DNA from: Nothopassalora personata
Lineage: Eukaryota > Ascomycota > Dothideomycetes > Mycosphaerellales > Mycosphaerellaceae
NCBI GenBank assembly: GCA_033816765.1
Contig: CM066294.1
Location: forward strand, 1,860,001-1,924,000
Length of the DNA: 64,000 nucleotides
Reading direction: 5' to 3'
A program made the position numbers and the translations under genes. How positions within the stretch are numbered: position 1 is the first letter of the stretch; every line of letters starts with the position of its first letter. Positions 53,397 to 61,495 of the stretch are shown here, piece after piece. The notes under the pieces are model-generated. The model worked only from the letters and a program-made list of their open reading frames with translations. It did not search any database and was not told the DNA's origin.

Positions 53397-54710
53397 TGTG
53401 CGCCGAAAGCCCAGATGCAAAGAGTGTGGGATGTATGGACGTTCACTGCCATGTCGCCGGCATCTCGAAAGATCTCGCTCGGCATCGATCGGCAACCCGG
53501 CCAAAACAGATTATCCGTGCGCGACGGAAATAGCCGATGCTTACTAGCGCCAACATCTGATGCTTCTTCTCTCACTTCCACCTCTACCTACATGGAGATA
53601 TGACTTAAACGTACGACATGATAGCATGATCAGCATTTCATGCATCTTGGCCCGTCTGACGGCAACGGGACCACTATGTTGCGCCTAGCACGATAGGTGT
53701 CACTGACCGCCAACATCCTGCACGAGCACTGAATGTGGACATTTGTACAACACTTTTCCCTGCCTGGCGATACGACCAGTCACACCTTCTTCGTCCTACT
53801 CGACGGCGGTGCCGGTCATGGCAAGGTCGATCTTACGGACACGAAGACATTGGGCCCTCTCGTTACGGTTCTTGCCAGCATAGCGATACGCAGCGCGACT
53901 GAACACAGCCAACCTTATCCCTCAGATGGCAGCCCTTGATCGACATGATTTACAGCGACAACAATAACTTTCGCCAGTACTCTATCGCTACTATCTGGCA
54001 ACTCTCTGGTCATGATAAGTGCCTGGTGGTCAGTGGCACTCGGCCGAATGTTCCATCATCCCTCTCGAACATAAGCTGGCCAAATGCTGCGGCTGCTGTG
54101 ACTCTGCACATGCATATGTACCTTTTTATGGACCTCCAGTGATACTGCCCCGTTTTCGGGGCGGCGCAAGATTACTGCAGACAAAGCCTCTGCCCAGCGA
54201 GCATCAAGCCTCGCAAATCCTTACTCATCGCTTTGCTTAGCCATGTGGTGTTCCTACAGCCTACTGCCATGTCCCATTCTATCTTTACCGCACTTTTCAG
54301 CCCCAGATTCTCTTCGGCTTAGTTCTAACACTGTTACAGCGCCAGCGTTGGCTAGAGGTGGTATGCTGCGGACATGTATGACTGATGTTTTGCTAGACAT
54401 GGACAAGGCTGCGAGCTGCGGATACGGACCTGACTTGCGCGCACTTGTTGCTATCGACCGCTGAAAGGCGAGAAAGCCATTCTATCATTATCTTGGCGCT
54501 ACTTCTCTGCAATGCAACCACGATCTTCTTTGCACAACCCTACGGCTCCTTCACACCGCGAGATCGACGCAGGTACCGGTGTGCCCGGGGACTTACTCTC
54601 TACAATTCACAACATCGACCTAGAAGTAATGGCTATATCTCGTCTTAGCTGGCAGCCTCGCCGAATACATCTCCACCAGACGAATCACGACTTCATGCCA
54701 ACTCACAGCA
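53397..54710. other. intergenic, no supported gene
   Basis: 1.3 kb between the divergent PAM16 and LtrA-like genes. Frames of up to 86 codons have no recognised content. Confidence 0.4.
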
Positions 54711-56817
54711 ATGTCGAAAGCACATCTGAACCTCGTACCTACGTACGCGACCGATAACGACTCTCGAGGTCTTCATCAGGAAGATGAACACAGAGAAACT
54801 ACCGATGCCGAGCTATTCTACGACCTGTTCTTTGTCGCGAATCTTACGGTATTCACATACATCCATGGCGTCTCTGACCTGTCCAGTCTACAGCAATATA
54901 TTGCATTCTTCTGCATACTGTAAGTTGACCCGAAAAACAGACGGCATCGTATGTCTAAACCCTGCGCGCGGCATTCACATCACAGGAGCAGTTGCTGAGA
55001 TATCGCAACGTGGTGTTGAAGTATGCCTAACGCCCTTCTTTTTAGGTGGTTCACGTGGTATTCAGTCGCACTTTTTGACGTACGATTTTCCAACGTCGAC
55101 TGCCTCACGAATCGAATAAGCAAGGCGTTCCAATTCTGGTGTGTACCTGTCTATTCTTACTCTGTCCGAAGCACTAACACCCAACAGCTTTATGATCGGG
55201 TTTGCTTCTGTCGGACCAATGTTCAGAGTCGGTGAAGTCGAGGACGACAGACATCGGCCGGTCATTCACTACTTCAGAACGCTTACGTTGATCCTCATGG
55301 CGAGTCGACTCGTCCTAGCACTGCAATACCTCCAAACGATGTGGCACTTCAGGAAACACCAAACGTCACGAAGATCCTTGATGCTCCTCGCATTGTGCTA
55401 CATTATGGCAGCCGCAATCTATCTTGGTCTCTTCTTCGCTTTCTCCGAAAATACTGACAGCGAGGCATGGATTGCATGGTATGTTGTTGGTATTGTGGAA
55501 TCGCTCTTGGCAACTTTCGTGGCATGCACATCGAAACACCTCAACTCTTGGATCCTCGATTGTCTTCCGTGGCTTACGCCTATCATTACGCCTCTTGCTA
55601 TTGGGAAAACTCACGAGCTGAGCTTCAAGCACACGCACCTCGTTCAAAGGATGTCTCTGCTGACGTTGATCATCCTTGGCGAGGGCGCGATCAGTGTGGC
55701 CAAGCAGTGTCAGGTCATCGCGGAGGCGTCGTCGTTCACCTGGAATGTGGTCAACATCACCGACATCGCCTGCGCAGTGCTCATACTGTATTTCATGTAC
55801 ATGATCTACTTCGACTGGCAGAGGCCACAATCCGATGCTGATGAAACCATCGAATCGAGGTCCTTTAGACAGCGCGTCTGGGCGTTCTTACACTTCTTCC
55901 TCCACCTTTTCATGGTCCTCTCTGTACAAGGCTTGAAACTCGGCATCACATGGAGCGCTGCCATGACAGAGGTCAACTCGCTCACTGAGATCAATGCGCG
56001 ATGGGTCGCACCCAGCGCGCGAATCTACGATAGCGTTCTTTCAGAGGACGACTGGCACGATGTCCGCGATACCTGGAACCAAATTTTAGGCGACCTTACC
56101 ATCGATCAGGGTTACATCTCAAGCTCCATGGCCGACGGCCTGGACACCGTGAATGATATCTGGCGATATCAACATGCTTTGGAATACTTCGACGACCTCA
56201 GCAACATCACGAATTCCAACCGCGCCTATGAGCTGTGCAACTACACCGCATATACCTCCATCTTCACCATCGCCGGCTTCAGCAAGAATTCCCTTGACAC
56301 CGAGCTGGAAGAATACAGTATACCAGAGTTTGACATCAGTCACTCGAACTGGACTGTTGGCGGCATGGATGCAGGGCGACTCCAGAATGCGGTCGAGATC
56401 GTGGGCAAGTTTCATTTGACTTACATTTACTTCTGCGTTTCCATTGGCATGGTTGTGCTTCTGTGCACTGCGCTGGGCTACCTCAGCCGGCCGACACGGG
56501 AGGGCTACCATCGTGTGAGACTCAACTACAGTGGCTTTGTTGGCCTGGCGCTATGTCTCCTTGCTACGAATGCCCTGAGGAATGGCGACTTGTTTGCGCA
56601 GAGTGTGGCGGAGCCCTGGCTTTTACCCACTATGATGGCGTTGTTGCTCACTGGTGAGTCCATCTCGTGACTATATGACCAGGAAAGGAGCTAATGATGT
56701 ATAGTGGTCGTCGTCAACAACGTCAAGCTCCCATGGCACGCAACCCGGCCAGCGGTCCAAAGGAGCTCCGGCTCATCAAGCGACAATCTCATGCTCAGAG
56801 ATATGTCGCAGGCATGA
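54711..56817 (+). CDS. LtrA-like (low temperature requirement A) membrane protein
   Basis: Exons are 54711..54919, 55046..55138, 55188..56653 and 56705..56817 (626 aa); introns are 126, 49 and 51 nt. The LtrA core begins at TTDAELFYDLFFVANLTVFT. It continues WFTWYSVALFDVRF, GFASVGPMF, RHPVIHYFRTL-like RPVIHYFRTLTLILMASRL, and ERFGLLTLIILGEG-like LVQRMSLLTLIILGEG. About nine helices are seen, with a large loop of about 130 residues (roughly 300-430) before the last ones; four potential N-glycosylation sites lie in it. Bacterial LtrA proteins are named for a cold-growth phenotype in Listeria; fungal members are membrane proteins of unknown function. The first two introns are the least certain. 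Confidence 0.85.
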
Positions 56818-57053
56818 TCAAGCACGCTCTTTGATAGATACTCTTGATTGATGATTGATTCGGACTGTTCTATACCCAAATAGCAAAGACATATAGACAT
56901 AGACCACAATAGCACAATGCATAATCATACACACTTCCAAGTCCAGACTCCAACCCACTCGCTCGCTAGCAACGCTTCAAGCTGGAACACAACGCGGCGT
57001 CGCTCGACATCCTGGTATAGTGCTGAAAACATATCATCCAAACAACGGGCGTA

Positions 57054-58724
57054 TCAGTCGTCACGACCCAAAGCATCTCCGATTACCTTCAGCATACTGC
57101 TGACCTTCTCCTCCTCAAGTCGTCGTCCGATGATCGACAATCCGATGGGAGAATTCATAAACTTCTCCGGTCGCTCATACGTCTCCATCACTTTCCGATC
57201 CTCCTTACTCATCGCTTCCCAGCCTTCGGGGATGACATCTCTCTCCAGATCAACCTTGGTCACGGGAAAAGAGCCTGTAGTCAGATCCAGCACGGGGGAC
57301 AGCGTTCCGTAGTGAGAAGGGTACGCCGCATCATGCTCTGCCGCGGGAAAGACAACAGTGGGCATGATCAAACCATCAATGGGCCTTCCAGTGCCCGTCG
57401 AAGCCTGCGTAGCATTCCAGCGCGCATGCCACGTCGAGGCCAACACCTCTCTCCTTCGCTGATTCTGCCACGTCTCAAACGCCGTCGCCCGCGGAGCGTT
57501 CGCGGTCTTTCCTAACCACTTCTCTACACCCACCGGAAGCGGCTCGCCCGAAGCCTCGGTATCTCGCTGGAACTCCTCCCCGCCATCGGCCGAGAACATG
57601 TGCTTGATAACCTCATGCGACTCAATCGATTCCACCGGTGTGAACTCAATCACAGCATGCCCAGCAGCCTCAAGTTTCGCTCGGGTCATGTCCAACGCCC
57701 GCCGTAGCGGCGGCGTTGGTGCAACACGCCCATCCGACATAGCGATTCCGAGGCATAGCCTCTCGGGTAGAATTTCTTCCTCGGGCCTCCACGGGATCGG
57801 GAGACATTGCGGATCTTGCAGCCAAGGCTTCGCAGAAATGACGGCGGACATGAAGAGTCTCACGTCCTCCGGGCTTCGACACATGGGGCCCGCGACGGAT
57901 CGAATTGCTTCCTGGCCGACGAAGGTCGTGGCGACATTTTGGTATGAGACTCGTCCGTGGGACGGGCGGAGGCCGTAGAGGCCGGTGCAGTGGCATGGAT
58001 GACGGATTGAACCACCTATATCGGTGCCGACTCCTAGGGGACTGCCGCCCAGCGCGATGAGGGCGGATTCGCCACCTGAGGAGCCGCCGGGCGTGAGGTT
58101 TGGATTAAAGGGGTTCAAGGTGCGGCCGAAGACATTGTTGATGGTCTCGCCCATCATGAGAGTTGTTGGGACGGAGGTTTTGACATAAATCACGGCGCCG
58201 GCTTCTTCGAGAAGGTCGACCAGTGTCGACTTCGTCTTTGCTGCATGACCAGCTTTGGCGATGTAGCCCAGCGTCGTGTCAAGACCGGGCACGTGGAACT
58301 GGTCCTTCAAACTGATTGGCAGTCCGTGGAGCGGGCCTATGGGCTTTCCGTCGACGCTCAGTCGCTCGTCCAGCACCTTCGCGCGTGCAATCGCCTCGTC
58401 GAAACAAATCTCCGTAAGACAGTTGACCAGTCTCTGCGCGATTACAGCGCGCTTGCAAACGGCCCGCGTGACTTCTTCAGAAGTCCAGACTCCGGTCGCA
58501 ATCTTTGACACAATCTCAGAAGCGGTCGCGTCCGTCAGCTCCAGCTCATGATCGGAAAGAAGACCAGAATCACGAGGGAAGGAGGAAACGTCAAGCACGT
58601 CAGGTCCGGGGAACAGCGATGGCGGAAACTGCCATTCCGCCGGTATCTTCGCCTCCCGCTCCGCTCGTTTTCTGACCGCGATCGCCTGCCAGGGCTCTTT
58701 GTGTTCGGTGGAGTGGTCACCCAT
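57054..58724 (-). CDS. amidase-signature hydrolase (acetamidase-like)
   Basis: 556 aa in one exon from ATG 58724 (MGDHSTEHKEPWQAIAVRKR). The frame stays open upstream to 58904, but that part is low-complexity and unlike the family. Amidase-signature residues are present: Lys in LPISLKDQFHVPG, the Gly/Ser-rich TPGGSSGGESALIALGGSPLG, and the nucleophile Ser in GTDIGGSIRHP. The rest matches fungal acetamidase/amidase proteins (540-560 aa). It hydrolyses small or aryl amides to acid and ammonia, probably in the cytosol for nitrogen use; the substrate is undetermined. It is convergent with the LtrA-like gene, with 236 nt between. Confidence 0.92.
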   Translation of the reverse strand: MGDHSTEHKEPWQAIAVRKRAEREAKIPAEWQFPPSLFPGPDVLDVSSFPRDSGLLSDHELELTDATASEIVSKIATGVWTSEEVTRAVCKRAVIAQRLVNCLTEICFDEAIARAKVLDERLSVDGKPIGPLHGLPISLKDQFHVPGLDTTLGYIAKAGHAAKTKSTLVDLLEEAGAVIYVKTSVPTTLMMGETINNVFGRTLNPFNPNLTPGGSSGGESALIALGGSPLGVGTDIGGSIRHPCHCTGLYGLRPSHGRVSYQNVATTFVGQEAIRSVAGPMCRSPEDVRLFMSAVISAKPWLQDPQCLPIPWRPEEEILPERLCLGIAMSDGRVAPTPPLRRALDMTRAKLEAAGHAVIEFTPVESIESHEVIKHMFSADGGEEFQRDTEASGEPLPVGVEKWLGKTANAPRATAFETWQNQRRREVLASTWHARWNATQASTGTGRPIDGLIMPTVVFPAAEHDAAYPSHYGTLSPVLDLTTGSFPVTKVDLERDVIPEGWEAMSKEDRKVMETYERPEKFMNSPIGLSIIGRRLEEEKVSSMLKVIGDALGRDD

Positions 58725-58858
58725 AGAATGCACGCGAAGCTGTCGGTAGTATCTCCTTCTCAAGCGCAGCTGATCAACGAGATTCGTTCGTTTGGACGGG
58801 CGCTGTGCTTGAGGAGGAGTTTTGAGATTTGGGAGAGTCGTCGTTGGACAGTTGCGAA

Positions 58859-58896
58859 GGGAGAGGAGAGGAGAGGAGAGGAGAGGAGAAGAGGAG
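58859..58896 (+). repeat. GGAGA pentamer repeat
   Basis: About six tandem GGAGA units lie in the leader region of the amidase gene. Confidence 0.85.
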
Positions 58897-59881
58897 CACA
58901 GCACCTACATGTTTATTAGCAAACAAAGTTGCCGTCTCCTCACACCGCCGACTGGCTCCTGAACATAACGAGGAATGAGCCTGGTGAACTGATAAGGATC
59001 CTGGCCGCTGTGGATGGAGTCTGTACTCTCGTGGCCCCAGCTGGAATTGACACGGAATTCCACGCGATAAGCCTCCCACCCCTGTGGAAATGCATCATGA
59101 AAACGGAAGCCTAGCCCGACAGGAAATTGGAGTACCACGATTGGAACCGCTACAGAGTTTCGACCTTATCTTACCGGCCACATGCTTGAACCGGTGAATG
59201 AATATGACCACGAAGAAGTCGAAAGCTCTGTACGAAGATCGTTGCCGCGCTGCAAGCTGTTGGTCCAACTCGCCGACGCGTCGAAGCGATGCACAGAGTA
59301 TGAACCAAGGCTCGAGGCGTGAGACGCGTTGACACGTGTCCTTATCATCTGGTCCCTGATTGCTGACGCCACACGAAAGATCGAGCTTGGACACCCCCGA
59401 CCCAGGACAGTACAGAATAGATCTGTTACAGCGCTTGATGCCTCACACGGCTTCGCCTACTGCGTGCCTTGCCTGACGCAGCAGTCGGCTCCAGCCAGAG
59501 CGTTTCGCTAGAAGGAGACGAAGCGCTTGGCAGCAACGTTTGAAACATTGTCGGAAATTCTCATCGGTAAAAGAAAGTGTAGAGAGAATGTTCAGACTCT
59601 ATAAACCGTGATTACTTATTTACAGGAGCGCGGGATCCGCCAGACATTACAGGTTGGTCTATCGAGAGGAAAGCCTCTTCGAGCTGTCGATGAAGCTGCG
59701 ATGGTGAGAGCAGCAATGTTGAAGGTGTGGGCGCTTGCACCGCCTGTGCAGCTCTCTGGAGAGTTCCATGAGTTGGTTCTGTTGTCGAGATGAATTCAAA
59801 AGGAACCGACGCGTATGGCTTGCTGTAGTACGGAGTTGTCTTGCTATCGGTCGACGAGCTGGTCGAGCTGCTCGCAGGGTG
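58897..59881. other. intergenic, no intact gene
   Basis: The right part (59600..59881) carries the decayed C-terminal coding texture described under the small secreted protein; the rest shows nothing recognised. Confidence 0.4.
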
Positions 59882-60331
59882 TTACAGGACCTCGGCGCTT
59901 GCAGAAGTCGTAGCGGTCATCTCAGGGTGGTACGGAACCTCGGTGCTGGTTGCGGTCGCGTAAGACGAAGTATCGATTGAGATCGTGGAGTGCACGCTGA
60001 AGTAGCTGGCCAGCTGGGTGGTCTCCTGGTTGGTGTACCAAGCGACGTACTTAGAGGTAGACTTCTCCCCCTCCTCAGTGCAGGAGGTGGTCGTGCTTTC
60101 GTAGCTGTGGGTCTGGCTTGGAAGTGCGGATGCAGCAGAAGTAGTGGTGTGCATTTGTGGCTGCTTTGGCGCGTTCCTCTGCTCCGGTGCGTGGTAGACT
60201 GGCACAGAGCTGCTTGACTTCTCGACCGATCGAGAGTATGCTGGAGGCGCCGGCGCTCCGTATGCCTCGAGGGCTGCGTAGGAAGATCCAGCCACCGCAG
60301 CGGTAAGGATCATTGCTGAAAATGAAGGCAT
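59882..60331 (-). CDS. small secreted Ser/Thr-rich protein, possibly a decayed wall protein
   Basis: 149 aa with signal peptide MPSFSAMILTAAVAGSSYAA, then an APAPPAY segment and STTTSCTEEGEKSTSKY. This resembles the TAPPAY..STSTTCTEEKEK start of the microexon wall protein at 6537. The mature part is Ser/Thr-rich. After the TAA at 59882 the same frame continues with Ser/Thr/Tyr-rich, protein-like sequence. In another frame near 59735, SCTGGASAHTFNIAALTIAA resembles the GPI tail of the 6537 gene (YTGGAATYAFSGLAAVFAG). Either an unrecognised intron joins these (a GTAACA at the TAA is a possible donor), or nonsense and frameshift changes have removed an ancestral GPI-anchored C-terminus. No enzymatic domain. 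Confidence 0.55.
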   Translation of the reverse strand: MPSFSAMILTAAVAGSSYAALEAYGAPAPPAYSRSVEKSSSSVPVYHAPEQRNAPKQPQMHTTTSAASALPSQTHSYESTTTSCTEEGEKSTSKYVAWYTNQETTQLASYFSVHSTISIDTSSYATATSTEVPYHPEMTATTSASAEVL

Positions 60332-61014
60332 GGTTGATATCTAGAACAGATTATGGGGAATATGATATTTCGAAACCGACTAGACGGCAAATAATAGCCT
60401 GCAAGGAGTGTGGTAGACCCGGGGATCACAAAGGAATGAATGAAGATATGGAATCTGCGAAAGAACAAACAGCTGCCGTCTAGAAGAGTCGCAGAAGATG
60501 CTTGCAAAGAGAGCAAGATGCGTCGAAAGAGAAGAGAGTTCTTCTATACGCCCCTTGCCCACGACATCACTCAGGGTGCCAGCATGCTGACGACTCCAAG
60601 CGGCAAGCCACAGCAACGACTGCTCTTCGCAATCTCTTGCTTGATGTTGACTTTTCTAGACGTCGGAGTGCCATGTGGACGAGGTCGAGAATAGCTAGCG
60701 AGGTGGAAACGGGCTCGAGGCCTTGGCTCTGATAGCCCGCCGCTGGTCCAGGAGAGGCGTGAACTGTGCTATGGCGCCCTATGGCGGAGCCGCTACGACT
60801 GGATAGGTGAAATCGATGAAAATCCAGGTCAACTTCCAACGGCGTGCCGGAGCTTGGCTGCACTGCGTTATTCTCATCCGTGGCGCCCCAGGATGTGGGA
60901 AAGTTCTTCATCACGAACAGCTTGAGACTCTTAGGCTTGTCTTCTCAAAGGTTATGACCGGACGGCTAGAGGTCTTGAGGAGGGACAGAGGATGGAGGAC
61001 AATCCCCAATTTGT
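60332..61014. other. intergenic, no gene seen
   Basis: Promoter of the small secreted protein and flank of the retrotransposon; short frames only. Confidence 0.4.
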
Positions 61015-61276
61015 TGTTGACGGGATCATCTCCATCTGGAGGCGTTCGGCAAAGGTTAAGAACGGAGCACGGCCCGCTTCAAAGCGGTTAGCCGAAGTCC
61101 ACATAAGAGGCAAGGGCATATATGAATCGCACGGAGGGCCATAGACTTGATGCTGGCTGGCTGTGTCCCAGCAGTTCTTTGGATGCCAAGCCACTAGCGC
61201 GCTTTCTTGCACTTTCTTATAGCTAGCTGTTCTTCGCATTCTCGTAGATCCTTCTCAATACATCAATCTACTCACA
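61015..61276 (+). repeat. candidate 5' LTR
   Basis: A segment starting TGTTGACGGG and ending CTACTCACA has TG..CA ends, a TATA-like CATATATGAA at 61117..61126, and directly precedes the primer-binding site. Boundaries are approximate because the 3' LTR is not in the window. Confidence 0.4.
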
Positions 61277-61282
61277 TTATCT

Positions 61283-61290
61283 GGTTATGA
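61283..61290 (+). other. candidate primer-binding site (half-tRNA-iMet type)
   Basis: GGTTATGA follows the LTR end. It is complementary to TCATAACC in the anticodon loop of initiator tRNA-Met, the priming mode known for Drosophila copia and yeast Ty5. The complementarity seen is only about 8 nt. Confidence 0.4.
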
Positions 61291-61495
61291 CGCCCTCGCG
61301 CTTATCAACTGCGCGCATACCTCCGAAAGACACTTGATAGTGTGTATGTGATCCTGCTGATCGCGTGTATGTCGACAACGCCTGGTTGGTGATTGCGACA
61401 AAACGCGACTGCAGCAAATAGCAAACGACAAAGTCGCGACCCAGTGGGCAACGCGGCAAGTATCGCAGTGACACCTGGTTGGTGCTCTGCAGTGT

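Noticed and set aside
58725..58904. 60-residue N-terminal extension of the amidase
   Set aside because: The sequence comes from a GGAGA repeat and polar low-complexity DNA; the internal ATG at 58724 fits the family start.
60807..61091. P-loop-like GAPGCGK in a short plus-strand frame
   Set aside because: There is no surrounding ATPase or kinase fold and no further motif; a seven-residue match alone is not enough.
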